Part shown: positions 15,820 to 23,816 of the stretch, piece by piece
How positions within the stretch are numbered: the stretch's first letter is position 1
How the letters are laid out: every line of letters starts with the position of its first letter
The notes under the pieces: model-generated
Database searches by the model: none
Seen by the model: only the letters and a program-made list of their open reading frames with translations
Told to the model about the DNA's origin: nothing
Assembly (NCBI GenBank): GCA_016182965.1
Contig: JACPFM010000083.1
Location: 62,001-126,000 of the forward strand
Reading direction: 5' to 3'
Source of the DNA: Deltaproteobacteria bacterium
GTDB taxonomy: Bacteria; Myxococcota_A; Polyangia; Polyangiales; JADJMO01
DNA length: 64,000 nt
Position numbers and translations under genes: made by a program

Positions 15820-16887
15820 TCACTCCAGCGGGCACGTCCCCATCACGGCGTCTTTCAAGCGCATGCAGAGCTCGACCCAGTTGCGGACCGCACCGGTCTC
15901 CTGCCCGGCCGAGGTGGAGCCGAGCGCGCGCCTCCAGCAGGCACGATCGCCGTCGACCAGCTCGGGCAATCGCAGGGGCCATCGCGTGACGCCGGCCTGC
16001 TGCCCCGACCGGAAGTAGACCGGCGCGCCCGCCGGTGCGTGGCTGCAGTCGCTCCCGGCTCCCCCGCCGAGCATGCCGAGGCCGCCGAGACCGAAGTCCT
16101 CGTCGAGCTCGCCCTTGGCGCGCACCTCGTATTGCACGCACGGCGTGCGCATGGTGAAGAGCGGTCCGCTCGGCGTCGGGTGACGCGCGTAGACGTGGCG
16201 GTAGCCCTCGAGCACGTCGGAGTCCCACTCCTTTCCGGCGAGCACGAAGCTCCCGGAGATCAGGCCGATCGAGTGCGCGCCCTCCGCGTCGAAGCCACGC
16301 TGCGCGAAGAAGCTCGTGCCCGACGCGTCGGCCGGCACGGCGACCTTCGAGACGAGCGGCGGATCGACGTGGACCCGGAGACCGTCGGCGCCGCCGTGCA
16401 GCACCACGCCGGTCGCGAGCGTGACCGCGGTGCCGTCGCCGTATTGCGCGCGAACGCGGCGCGTGGTCACCGTGGCGAGCCCCGACCTATGCACCCATAG
16501 CGTCACCGCGAACGGGCCGAGCGCCTCCGGCGGGTACGTGCACGAGTAGCCGTGGGGACCCTCGGCCACGGTCTGGAGGCCCACGAAGTCGCCCCGCTCC
16601 TCGCCGGCGAGGAACAGGGCGTAGGCGGTGTCGTCGTCGAGGAGCGCAGACGCCTTCGACGGGGAGACCTCGGCGCGCATGCCCACCGACGCGTCGTCGG
16701 GCTGCTCGCGCAGGATCGCGAACGGATCGACCACGACCCACGCAGGGCGTCTCGCCGGCGAGGTGCTCGTAGACGCCGCTGCGACCGGAGCGGTCGCACG
16801 CGTCGCCGGCGCGCCGCACGAGACCCCGAAGGCGGGCAGACCGAGCGGTGCGAGGAGCAGGAGCGGCGCGAGGCGCATGGGGACCAT
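15820..16887 (-). CDS. Predicted lipoprotein of unknown function
   Basis: 355 residues from ATG 16887, or 352 from ATG 16878 (MRLAPLLLL), which begins a classical signal peptide ending in a lipobox-like FGVSC; the protein should be anchored to the envelope. An Ala/Thr/Ser linker follows. The body is mixed beta-rich, with scattered Cys near residue 115 (YSCTYPPEAL) and in the last quarter (DRACWRRALG, VELCMRLKDAV), perhaps disulfides of an exported protein. No recognised domain. Confidence 0.7.
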   Translation of the reverse strand: MVPMRLAPLLLLAPLGLPAFGVSCGAPATRATAPVAAASTSTSPARRPAWVVVDPFAILREQPDDASVGMRAEVSPSKASALLDDDTAYALFLAGEERGDFVGLQTVAEGPHGYSCTYPPEALGPFAVTLWVHRSGLATVTTRRVRAQYGDGTAVTLATGVVLHGGADGLRVHVDPPLVSKVAVPADASGTSFFAQRGFDAEGAHSIGLISGSFVLAGKEWDSDVLEGYRHVYARHPTPSGPLFTMRTPCVQYEVRAKGELDEDFGLGGLGMLGGGAGSDCSHAPAGAPVYFRSGQQAGVTRWPLRLPELVDGDRACWRRALGSTSAGQETGAVRNWVELCMRLKDAVMGTCPLE

Positions 16888-16923
16888 TTCACGCGCGACG
16901 GCCGCGGGTTGTCCACCCCGAGC

Positions 16924-18105
16924 TCACGACGGCGCAGGGGTCGACGATCGCCCAATCAGCTGCTCCGCCCGATCGAGCAGCTCGGCCGCGTCGATCTTCC
17001 GCTTGAACCGGATCACCGTCCCCGGCACCTCGCCGTCGGCGCACGCGAGCGACTCGTCGATGCAGACGATCAGCCGCTCGGAGGGGGCGGCCCGTAGCGC
17101 CTCGAGCTTCGATCGCAGGTACTCGGGCGTGTAGAACCCGACCACCTCGACGAGCACCGACGCGCCATCGCGCGAGAGCGTGAAGTCGGGGAAGAACACC
17201 CGCTGGCCGACGCGGATCGCCTCGGTCTCGCGCCGGAGCGTCCACCCGCGATCGAGCCGGCGCACGTCGCGCGCGAGGACGCGCTCGAGCTTGCTGTCGG
17301 CGTCGCGCGGGAGGGCGTGGGTGCGGGCGATCCGGTCGGCCGCGTCGACCCGCACGGTGACCGGCTCGCCGGCGAGCAGACACCGCGCGTGCATGCGGAA
17401 CCCGGGCGTCGACAGCACGGCCGGGAAGAACGAGGCGAGCGCGTTGCCGTATTTGGTGGTGTGGCGGAGCACCGCGAGCGGACCGGACACGTCGAGGCGG
17501 GTGCCGTGCTCGTCGACGGCATACGTGCACAGGAGGCCGGAGAGCTTGGCGAAGCGCACCACCGCGCGCACGTGCTCGCGGACGTGGGCGATCACCTTCT
17601 CGCTCCGGAGGAGGATCCCCTGCACCAGCGCGAGGTTGTACGCCTCGACCGCGTCGGACGCCGAGATCGACGGGCCGGCGGTGATCACGCGCGCCGCCGT
17701 TCGATCGGCGAAGAGGCTCGACGAGATCGCGTCGGGCGCCACGCCGAGCAGGGCCGCCGCGCGCGCGAGGGCCGCCGCGCGATCGGGCCGCAGGTCCTCG
17801 GCGGCGCACGGGAAGACGATCCGTCGGGCCGCGCGGGGCTCGACCGCCGCGACGATCTCGCTCCTGGTCTTCTTCATCAGCACCGCCGTGACGCCCTCGG
17901 CGATCTTGTCGGCGACGCCGTGCTGGCGCGCGAGCGCGCGCACGCGCTGGGGCAGCTGCGCGTCGCGCGCCCGGATCGTCCGCCCGACGAAGGCGTCGAA
18001 CACGTCGAGGACGGCGCGGATCCAGACCTCGTCGCGCGCGGTGAGATAGCGCGGCGTCGCGAGCCCCTCGACCTCAGCGAGCGGCAGCAGATGTGCGGGC
18101 AGCAA
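16924..18105 (-). CDS. Bax1-type nuclease (DUF790), partner of the XPB helicase
   Basis: 393 residues from ATG 18105. DUF790 proteins (archaeal Bax1) are PD-(D/E)XK-type structure-specific endonucleases that bind XPB and cut DNA next to the bubble it opens. The nuclease core is visible near residues 304-325: FFPDFTL with D307, then VLVEVVGFY with E320. The N-terminal ~270 residues are the helical DUF790 region (LPLAEVEGLATPRYL at the start). It overlaps the xpb stop by 32 bp, so the two are translationally coupled, as in archaea. Expected to act in nucleotide-excision-like repair. Confidence 0.88.
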   Translation of the reverse strand: MLPAHLLPLAEVEGLATPRYLTARDEVWIRAVLDVFDAFVGRTIRARDAQLPQRVRALARQHGVADKIAEGVTAVLMKKTRSEIVAAVEPRAARRIVFPCAAEDLRPDRAAALARAAALLGVAPDAISSSLFADRTAARVITAGPSISASDAVEAYNLALVQGILLRSEKVIAHVREHVRAVVRFAKLSGLLCTYAVDEHGTRLDVSGPLAVLRHTTKYGNALASFFPAVLSTPGFRMHARCLLAGEPVTVRVDAADRIARTHALPRDADSKLERVLARDVRRLDRGWTLRRETEAIRVGQRVFFPDFTLSRDGASVLVEVVGFYTPEYLRSKLEALRAAPSERLIVCIDESLACADGEVPGTVIRFKRKIDAAELLDRAEQLIGRSSTPAPS

Positions 18106-19423
18106 GGCGCCTCCTCTTCGCGCGGGTGCGCGCTTCGTCGATGGTGTCGAGGGTGACGAGCTCGTAGGCGATCGCGCGCTTGCCCTCCTGCGGGCGCAGG
18201 ATGCGGCCGATGCGCTGCGTGTGCTCGCGCGCGCCGAGCGCGCCGCCGGCGATGATCGCGACGCTCGCCGCCGGTACGTCGATGCCCTCGTTGAGCACGC
18301 GCGCGCTCGCGATCATGCGCACCTCGCCGGCGGAGAACCGCGCGAGGACCTCCTCGCGCTCCTCGCGCGCGGTCTCGGCGGTGATCACCGGCACGAGCAG
18401 GTCCTCGCCGATCGCATAGGCGTCCTCGGCGACCGCGGTGAACGCGAGCACGCGCTCGGGCCAGTGGCGCGTGGCGAGCGTCAGCACGACGTCGCGCTTG
18501 GCGCGCGGGAACCCCGCGAGCTTCGTCGCGCGCTGCATCGCGGCGAGGACGTCGCGGCCGCCCGGCACGCGCGCGATGGAGCCGATGATCGCCTGGAAGT
18601 CGGCGTTCGGGTTCACCCGACGGATCTCGCGCCGCAGCTCCTCGTACGGAGCGATGTCGCGCTCGTAGGCGGCGCGCTCGTCGGGCGCGAGCGCGACGTG
18701 CACGCGGACGATGTCGAAATCGGCGAGGTGCTTGCCGGCGAGATCGTCGATGCCGAGCTCGCACACCACCGGTCCGAGCAGATCGCGCAGCCGCCGCTCG
18801 CCGGGAGAGTCGGGATCGGGCGGCGTGGCGGTGAGCCCGAGCCGCACCGGCGCGACGCACATCTCGAGGGCCTCGGCCCGGAGCCCCGAGGCGAAGTGAT
18901 GCGCCTCGTCGACGACCAGCATCCCGAACCGGTGGCCGTACGCGTCGAGCCGCCGGTACGCGCTCTCGAAGGTCATCACCGTGATCGGCTCGATCGAGAG
19001 CTCGCCGTCTCCGACCACGCCGATCGGACCCGGGTACATCGTTGCGATCACCGCGCGCCACTGCTCGAGGAGCGCGCGCGTCGGCACGAGGACGAGCGCG
19101 CTGCAGCCGGCGCGCGCGATGGCCGCGCAGGCGACGCGGGTCTTGCCGCTGCCGGTGGGCAGGACGACCACGCCGCGCCGCCCGAACGTCTCGAACGAGT
19201 CGATCGCCTGCTGCTGGTAGGGGCGCAGCGTCGGCGCGGTGATCGGCGCCTTCGGAACCAGCAGGCTGCCCGCGACGCGATCGTCGACGGCGCCGAGCAG
19301 CTCGCGGTACCGATGGGCGGGCGCGCGATGGAAGCCTGTGCGCGCGTCGTAGCGCACGAAGTCGAACCCGCCGGGATCGCCGTCGATGCGGAGCGTGCCT
19401 CGATCGAAGGAGACGGTGGCCAT
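18074..19423 (-). CDS. XPB/Rad25-type DNA helicase (SF2)
   Basis: 449 residues from ATG 19423; the longer frame to 19570 adds only Arg-rich sequence. A short XPB damage-recognition-like N-terminus precedes the motor. Walker A is LPTGSGKT (91-95), the DEAH box is VVDEAHHF (172-175), motif III is LGLTATPP, and motif VI near the end is HTQRIGRILRP. Length fits the compact bacterial/archaeal XPB. With Bax1 it forms a helicase-nuclease pair that unwinds and incises damaged DNA. First gene of the pair; its start lies 161 bp from the divergent transposase gene. Confidence 0.9.
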   Translation of the reverse strand: MATVSFDRGTLRIDGDPGGFDFVRYDARTGFHRAPAHRYRELLGAVDDRVAGSLLVPKAPITAPTLRPYQQQAIDSFETFGRRGVVVLPTGSGKTRVACAAIARAGCSALVLVPTRALLEQWRAVIATMYPGPIGVVGDGELSIEPITVMTFESAYRRLDAYGHRFGMLVVDEAHHFASGLRAEALEMCVAPVRLGLTATPPDPDSPGERRLRDLLGPVVCELGIDDLAGKHLADFDIVRVHVALAPDERAAYERDIAPYEELRREIRRVNPNADFQAIIGSIARVPGGRDVLAAMQRATKLAGFPRAKRDVVLTLATRHWPERVLAFTAVAEDAYAIGEDLLVPVITAETAREEREEVLARFSAGEVRMIASARVLNEGIDVPAASVAIIAGGALGAREHTQRIGRILRPQEGKRAIAYELVTLDTIDEARTRAKRRRLAARTSAAAR

Positions 19424-19584
19424 CGCCGCCGACCTAGCAGACCGCGTGCCGACGAGTTCCGCCGAGAAATGCGCGCCTGGAGACCGGCGGCGCCGGCGGA
19501 TCGCCCGGCGGCCGCCGGCGGCCCGCAGCGTGACCGCCGGCGGAGCCCGCGCAACCAACCGCCGCCCCATGCCGAATCATCCTC

Positions 19585-20040
19585 ATGGACCACGCGCCCA
19601 CTGGAGCCCATTCGGTCTGCTGGTTGTTCGTTCACCTCGTGTGGTCGCCGCACCGGCGGTCGGCCGTCCTCACGCCGGACTGGGAGACACGAGCGGATCG
19701 CGCGATCCGCGCGAAGGCCTTGCAGCTGCGATGCGAGGTGCTGGCGTACGCCGCGTCAGGCGATCACGTTCACGTCCTGGTCCGCTACGACGCGACGATC
19801 TCGATCGCCGATCTGGTGCAGGGGCTGAAGGGCGTGTCGTCGCACGCGCTGAACGCGTCCGGGCCCTTCCGATGGCAGCGCGGCTACTTCGCGGAGTCCG
19901 TCCACCGACGCGATCTCGATCCACTTCGCGACTACATCGAGCGCCAGCGAACACGCCACGAACACTCGCAGCCATCATGTTGGCGGATCGACGAGGGCCT
20001 GACGAACGCCGAACCGCCCTCGTCGCCTGCTCGACCATGA
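19585..20040 (+). CDS. REP-associated tyrosine transposase (IS200/IS605 Y1-type, RAYT)
   Basis: 151 residues. The single-domain HUH nuclease carries all its parts: the HUH motif GDHVHVL (H61, H63), the WQRGYFAESV strand, and the catalytic Tyr in LRDYIERQ (Y117). RAYTs cut and join single-stranded DNA at REP hairpins. It has no partner tnpB and no flanking insertion-sequence ends, which fits a domesticated RAYT. A perfect hairpin at 20126-20146 and a 40-bp tandem array at 20161-20295, each unit able to form a stem, lie directly downstream and are candidate substrates. Confidence 0.88.
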   Translation: MDHAPTGAHSVCWLFVHLVWSPHRRSAVLTPDWETRADRAIRAKALQLRCEVLAYAASGDHVHVLVRYDATISIADLVQGLKGVSSHALNASGPFRWQRGYFAESVHRRDLDPLRDYIERQRTRHEHSQPSCWRIDEGLTNAEPPSSPARP

Positions 20041-20125
20041 GGCGCATCGTCTCGCCCGTGCGCGCCGTGCGGCACCTGCGGACTCGGAGCCCGCCGCCGG
20101 CGGGCTTCGGTCGATACGATCCCTG

Positions 20126-20146
20126 CCCCAGCCTTCCAGGCTGGGG
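20126..20146. repeat. Perfect REP-like hairpin downstream of the RAYT gene
   Basis: Arms CCCCAGCCT and AGGCTGGGG (9 bp, no mismatch) around a 3-nt loop TCC, 86 bp after the transposase stop. There is no T-run, so it is not a standard intrinsic terminator. The position beside a RAYT gene makes a REP element the better reading. Confidence 0.7.
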
Positions 20147-20295
20147 ATTCGAGCTCTTCCCGAACCGGGGTTGGTGACTGCTCGGGATTCCAACTTCTCC
20201 CGAACCGGGGTTGGTGACTGCTCGGGATTCCAACTCCTCCCGAACCGGGGTTGGTGACTGCTCGGGATTCCAACTCCTCCCGAATCGGGGTTGGT
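20143..20295. repeat. 40-bp tandem repeat array, REP-like, next to RAYT
   Basis: Three full 40-bp units (20161-20200, 20201-20240, 20241-20280) differ from each other at a single position. A degenerate half unit precedes them (20143-20160) and a part unit follows (20281-20295). In each unit GGGGTTGG can pair with CCAACTCC (15-nt loop, one or two G-T pairs). There are no spacers, so it is not CRISPR. The array lies between the convergent transposase and lamin-tail genes and ends 18 bp from the stop of the latter. Confidence 0.85.
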
Positions 20296-20312
20296 TCGGG
20301 CTTGGTCGCCGC

Positions 20313-21173
20313 TCAGCTCTTCGGCGTCGACGGCGTCGTCTTCACGAAATCCGCCGAGTTGTTGTTCGTGTCCTTGCCGGCCGGCACGCGCGAGATCGAC
20401 GCGCCCGACGCCGGGCCGAGCGCGGCGGCCGTCTCGACGAAGGGGTTGGTCGCCGCGGCGGTGCCCCAGCCGACCGAGTCGACCAGCGCCCCGGTGTTGT
20501 CGCGCAGGCCGACCGAGCCGTCGTCGGCCACGCCGGAGGTGAAGGTGAAATCGGCGACGACGGGCGACGCCTCGCCGGCGAAGAGGCCGCTCACGTTGAC
20601 CGCGAGGACGAACCCCTTGGCGACGACCTTGGCGCCGGCGGGGAACGTCACGAGGTTCGTGTCGCTGGTGCCGCCGGCCGACGGCCGATATGCCAGCTTC
20701 CAGCCGGTGATCGGCACGTCGACGTCGCACGGGTTGTAGATCTCGACGAACTCGTCGTAGCCCGAGGTGCCGCGCGTCTGCACCTCGTTGATCACGAGGT
20801 GGCAACCCACGGGCGCGTCGGTCACGGACGTGTCCGCCGTGTCGGCGACGAACGTGTCGGTCACCGACGTATCGGCGACGAACGTATCGGCCACGAACGT
20901 ATCGGCCACGAACGTGTCGGCGACGAACGTGTCGGCCACGAACGTGTCGGCCACGAGCGTGTCGGCGACGAGCGTGTCGGCGCGCGTGTCGGTCCCCGAG
21001 TCCTTGCCGCCGTCGGCGATCGCCGTGTCGGGCGCCGAGGTGTCGGGCAGCGCGGTGTCGACCCCGCTCGCGTCGAGGCTCGAGCCCCCGGCGTAGCCAT
21101 CCATGTCGTTGAACACCGTGCATCCGCACACGACGCTCAGAGCGGGCAGAAGCCATCGCCAACCGGTCGACAT
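20313..21173 (-). CDS. Lipoprotein with lamin-tail domain and Asp-Thr-x-Val-Ala repeat linker
   Basis: 286 residues from ATG 21173. The signal peptide has its lipobox at VVCGC (Cys near 17-19), so the protein should be anchored in the envelope. Residues ~40-118 are a low-complexity acidic linker of repeated DTFVA/DTLVA units. From ~122 on is a lamin-tail (LTD) domain: CHLVINEVQTRG, then YDEFVEIYNPCDVDV, then the ITGWKL strand. LTD domains occur in secreted and surface proteins of many bacteria, often with nucleases, but none is present here. The linker is encoded by a 15-bp minisatellite. The array of 40-bp repeats lies just past its stop. Confidence 0.85.
   Translation of the reverse strand: MSTGWRWLLPALSVVCGCTVFNDMDGYAGGSSLDASGVDTALPDTSAPDTAIADGGKDSGTDTRADTLVADTLVADTFVADTFVADTFVADTFVADTFVADTSVTDTFVADTADTSVTDAPVGCHLVINEVQTRGTSGYDEFVEIYNPCDVDVPITGWKLAYRPSAGGTSDTNLVTFPAGAKVVAKGFVLAVNVSGLFAGEASPVVADFTFTSGVADDGSVGLRDNTGALVDSVGWGTAAATNPFVETAAALGPASGASISRVPAGKDTNNNSADFVKTTPSTPKS
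20839..20973 (-). repeat. 15-bp minisatellite coding the lipoprotein linker
   Basis: Nine tandem 15-bp units (plus-strand form gtgtcggcgacgaac and close variants) encode repeated Asp-Thr-Phe/Leu-Val-Ala steps. The copies differ at only a few bases, so unit number can change by slippage without frameshift, altering the reach of the lipoprotein's exposed domain. Confidence 0.9.
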
Positions 21174-21249
21174 CGCCCCCGGACGCTAGCACGGCTGCGC
21201 CGGCCCGGCGAAACCGGCAGGCTCGTGCGTATGGCGATCGGAGGGCCTT

Positions 21250-21480
21250 TCAGAGCCAGCTCGCGACCTTGTCGCGGGCGGGCACGCCGCCCGCGTGCAC
21301 GACCTTGCCGTCGATCACGACACCCGGGGTCGCGACGATCCCGTACGTCATGATCTCGCGCAAGTCCTCGACCTTGACGAGCTCGATCTCGACGCCCTTC
21401 TGGCGCGCGACCTCCTCGACCATCCGCAGGGTCGCCTTGCACTTGGGACACCCGGTGCCGAGCACCTTCACGTTCTTCAT
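21250..21480 (-). CDS. Small thioredoxin-fold protein (redox-active disulfide protein 2 family)
   Basis: 76 residues from ATG 21480. The fold starts MKNVKVLGTGCPKCK with the CxxC pair C11/C14, followed by EEVARQKGVEIELVKV and the cis-Pro region IVATPGVVIDGKVV. Length and motif fit the TM0996/MTH895-type mini-thioredoxins that are regularly found beside DUF318 permeases and arsenic genes. Probably cytoplasmic and able to reduce or hand over an arsenical or thiol substrate. Last gene of the ars region; it follows the permease after 11 bp. Confidence 0.9.
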   Translation of the reverse strand: MKNVKVLGTGCPKCKATLRMVEEVARQKGVEIELVKVEDLREIMTYGIVATPGVVIDGKVVHAGGVPARDKVASWL

Positions 21481-21491
21481 CGCGGCTCCTC

Positions 21492-22562
21492 TCACAGCAC
21501 GGCGTTGAACACCGCGCCGACGATCACGATCCCGGCGGCCACCACGCCGACGAACACGGCGATGAGCTTCGGCCGGAGCACCTTGCGGAGGATGACCACC
21601 TCCGGAAGCGAGAGCGCGACGACGCTCATCATGAAGGCGAGCGCCGTCCCGAGCGCGGCGCCCTTCGAGAGCAGCGCGGAGACCACCGGGATGATCCCGG
21701 CGGCGTTCGAGTACATCGGCACGCCGATCATCACGGCGATCGGCACCGTCCACCACGCGCTGCGGCCCATGATGCCGGCGACGAGCTCGGTCGGGACGTA
21801 GCCGTGGATGCCCGCGCCGACGGCGATGCCGACGAGCACGTACGGCCACACCTTCCCGACGATCTCGCGCACCGAGGCGAACCCCGCGTCGAGCCGCTCG
21901 GCGAACGACGGCCGCTCGCCGTCGGCGGTGGCCTGCACCTTGGGCATGTCTCGCACCCAGGCCTCGAGGAGGTGCTCGAGGCGCAGGCGTCCGATGATCC
22001 ACCCGCTGAGGATGGCGATCGAGAGGCCGAGCGCGAGGTAGAGCGCGGCGACCCTGAAGCCGAACATCGCGAAGAGCATCGCGAGCGCGACCTCGTTGAC
22101 CATCGGCGCCGAGACGAGGAACGAGAACGTCACGCCGAGCGGGACGCCCGCCTGCACGAAGCCGATGAACAGCGGCACCGCCGAGCAGGAGCAGAACGGC
22201 GTGACGACGCCGAGGGTCGCGGCGAGGACGTTGCCCACGCCCTCGCGGCGCCCGGCGAGGAGCGCGCGGGTGCGCGCCGCGGTGAAGTACGTGTTGACGA
22301 TCCCCATCGCGAGGACGACGCCGGTCAACAGCAGCAGCACCTTCGGCGTGTCGTAGAAGAAGAACCGCAGCGACTCGGCGAGGTGGCCGTCCTTCGCGAC
22401 CGGCAACCGATCGACCAGCGCGGTCGACAGCGGCAGGAGCGACCGATAGAGCGTGAGCCACGCCGCCGCGAACACGACGAGGAACGCGCGCGGGTGACGC
22501 CGCGGCACGTCCCTGAGCTCGAGGACGACGCGACGCCGCGGTGTCGAAGCCGAGGGGACCAT
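21492..22562 (-). CDS. ArsP-type permease (DUF318/UPF0718)
   Basis: 356 residues, with about 8-10 hydrophobic segments after a basic N-terminal tail of ~25 residues. The family signature TPFCSCSAVPLFIGF is present (C124/C126 in the CSCS pair), followed by VSAPMVNEVAL and, in the second half, PMYSNAAGIIPV. ArsP proteins in this family export trivalent organoarsenicals, and the Cys pair is needed. The context (arsR, acr3, thioredoxins) supports a metalloid substrate, but other DUF318 permeases have unknown cargo. Start ATG 22562 lies 1 nt past the stop of the CcdA-like gene. Confidence 0.88.
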   Translation of the reverse strand: MVPSASTPRRRVVLELRDVPRRHPRAFLVVFAAAWLTLYRSLLPLSTALVDRLPVAKDGHLAESLRFFFYDTPKVLLLLTGVVLAMGIVNTYFTAARTRALLAGRREGVGNVLAATLGVVTPFCSCSAVPLFIGFVQAGVPLGVTFSFLVSAPMVNEVALAMLFAMFGFRVAALYLALGLSIAILSGWIIGRLRLEHLLEAWVRDMPKVQATADGERPSFAERLDAGFASVREIVGKVWPYVLVGIAVGAGIHGYVPTELVAGIMGRSAWWTVPIAVMIGVPMYSNAAGIIPVVSALLSKGAALGTALAFMMSVVALSLPEVVILRKVLRPKLIAVFVGVVAAGIVIVGAVFNAVL

Positions 22563-22563
22563 C

Positions 22564-23250
22564 TCATGCCCCGTAGACGAGCAACGCGGCGCCGATCAGG
22601 ACCAGCGCGCCGCACACCTTCTTGAACAGCCCCGCCCCGCGCGCGCTCCACGCGACGTACCGCTGGACGAGCGCGGTCGACGCGCCTGCGCCGCCGACGA
22701 CGCCGCAGTGCCCGATCGCGAAGGCGACGAGGATCGCCCAGCCGAACGCGGCGTGGGTGGTGGAGGCGCCGAGCACCAGGCCGAGCACCGGGGCGACGAA
22801 CCCGAGCGTGCACGGGCCGAGGCCGACGCCGACGAACAACCCGGCGAGCACCGCGGCGAGCACGCCCTTGCGCGCGGGCGCCCACGGCTTCAGCCCCGGG
22901 AGCGCGATCAGATCGAGCAGGTGCAGCCCCGCGACGACCATGACGATCGCCGTCCCGACGCTCGCCCACGCGCGGTAGCGGACGAGGGCCTGACCGGCGA
23001 GCGCCACCACGCCGCCGATCAGCGCGAGCGAGAGGAACATGCCGCCCGCGAACGCGCCGGAGAGCGCGACGGCGCGGCGGCGGGGCAGGTCGGGCCCGGC
23101 GCCGCTCACGTACCCGACGACGAGCGGGATGGTCGCGAGGTGACACGGGCTGAGGAGCACGCTGAGCACGCCCCAGACGAGCGCCGCCGCGAGCGCGATC
23201 GGCAGCGCACCCTCGAGCGACGCGCCGAAGCGGACGAAGAGCTCCTGCAC
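22564..23250 (-). CDS. CcdA/DsbD-like transmembrane thiol-electron carrier
   Basis: 228 residues from GTG 23250, chosen as it directly follows the thioredoxin gene (stop 23255) and begins the hydrophobic core; the longer frame is low-complexity. Six hydrophobic segments. The two half-repeats carry the CcdA Cys: LSPCHLATIPL (C36) and GLGPCTLGFVAP (C147). CcdA-type proteins pass electrons from cytoplasmic thioredoxin across the membrane to an exported thiol protein, here most likely the membrane-anchored thioredoxin encoded 4 bp upstream. Spacing to both neighbours is 1-4 bp, so they are one transcript. Confidence 0.85.
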   Translation of the reverse strand: MQELFVRFGASLEGALPIALAAALVWGVLSVLLSPCHLATIPLVVGYVSGAGPDLPRRRAVALSGAFAGGMFLSLALIGGVVALAGQALVRYRAWASVGTAIVMVVAGLHLLDLIALPGLKPWAPARKGVLAAVLAGLFVGVGLGPCTLGFVAPVLGLVLGASTTHAAFGWAILVAFAIGHCGVVGGAGASTALVQRYVAWSARGAGLFKKVCGALVLIGAALLVYGA

Positions 23251-23254
23251 GGCG

Positions 23255-23689
23255 TCACCTGTTCGGCGGCTGGAGCGGGTAGCCGAGCGCGCGCCACCTC
23301 TCGACGATGTCCTTGGTCGAGAGATAGCCGGTGTGACGATACAGCTCGCGGCCATCGCTCCCGACGAAGACCTGCGTCGGGATGATCTCGACGCCCCACT
23401 CCTCGGCGAGCCGCGGCTGCTCCTGCACGTTGATGAACTCGATGGCGAGCTGACCGGCGTAGGTGCGATCGAGCTCGTCGAGCACGACCAGCATCGCCTT
23501 GCACGGCACGCAGGTGCGGGTGCCGAGATCGACGAGCTTCGGCAGCGGCGCCTTGGTCGTCTTCGCGGACGCGGCCTGCGTCGTCGACGCCCGATCGGCG
23601 GTGACCGGCTCGGTGCGTTTGAGCCAGAGGGGAACGCCGATCACCCCGACGACGAGGACGGCGGCGGCGAGCTGCTTCACGGTGGGCAT
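23255..23689 (-). CDS. Membrane-anchored periplasmic thioredoxin-like protein
   Basis: 144 residues from ATG 23689, with an in-frame ATG at 23704 five codons earlier. One N-terminal hydrophobic segment (residues ~7-22) acts as signal/anchor, then a Thr/Ala-rich linker, then a thioredoxin fold with the active site CVPC (C60/C63), the FINVQEQPRLAEEWGV helix and the cis-Pro strand IPTQVFV. It should sit on the outer face of the inner membrane and receive electrons from the CcdA-like protein coded immediately downstream. First gene of a four-gene unit with its own candidate promoter and two candidate ArsR operators upstream. Confidence 0.85.
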   Translation of the reverse strand: MPTVKQLAAAVLVVGVIGVPLWLKRTEPVTADRASTTQAASAKTTKAPLPKLVDLGTRTCVPCKAMLVVLDELDRTYAGQLAIEFINVQEQPRLAEEWGVEIIPTQVFVGSDGRELYRHTGYLSTKDIVERWRALGYPLQPPNR

Positions 23690-23700
23690 CGCGCTCCATG

Positions 23701-23720
23701 GCATCGTGTATCGTCGATGC
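23701..23720 (-). promoter_or_regulatory. Candidate ArsR operator (site 3)
   Basis: Inverted repeat GCATCG-N8-CGATGC, perfect arms with an 8-bp spacer, directly upstream of the thioredoxin gene. The CAT of its left arm is the complement of the alternative start ATG 23704, just as at the arsR gene itself. It shares the CATCG-N8-CGAT(G/A) pattern with the sites at 23757 and 25268. Confidence 0.55.
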
Positions 23721-23756
23721 CAAGAACGAAGGTTAGTCCCGCCGCGGCGACCTATA

Positions 23757-23798
23757 CATCGTTATCTGACGATAATTTCTGCGCGCTGGCCGACGCAA
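23757..23798 (-). promoter_or_regulatory. Candidate promoter with overlapping ArsR operator (site 2) for the thioredoxin-ccdA-permease unit
   Basis: On the minus strand a -35-like TTGCGT (23793-23798) and a -10-like TATCGT (23769-23774) are 18 bp apart. The -10 overlaps the right half of CATCG-N8-CGATA (23757-23774), so a bound repressor would block RNA polymerase. The same arrangement is seen in front of arsR. The interval is AT-richer than its surroundings. Confidence 0.5.
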
Positions 23799-23816
23799 TC
23801 TGTGCGCTCGGACGGC

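Noticed and set aside
20143..20295. Tandem array as a CRISPR
   Set aside because: The units abut without unique spacers and no cas genes are present.
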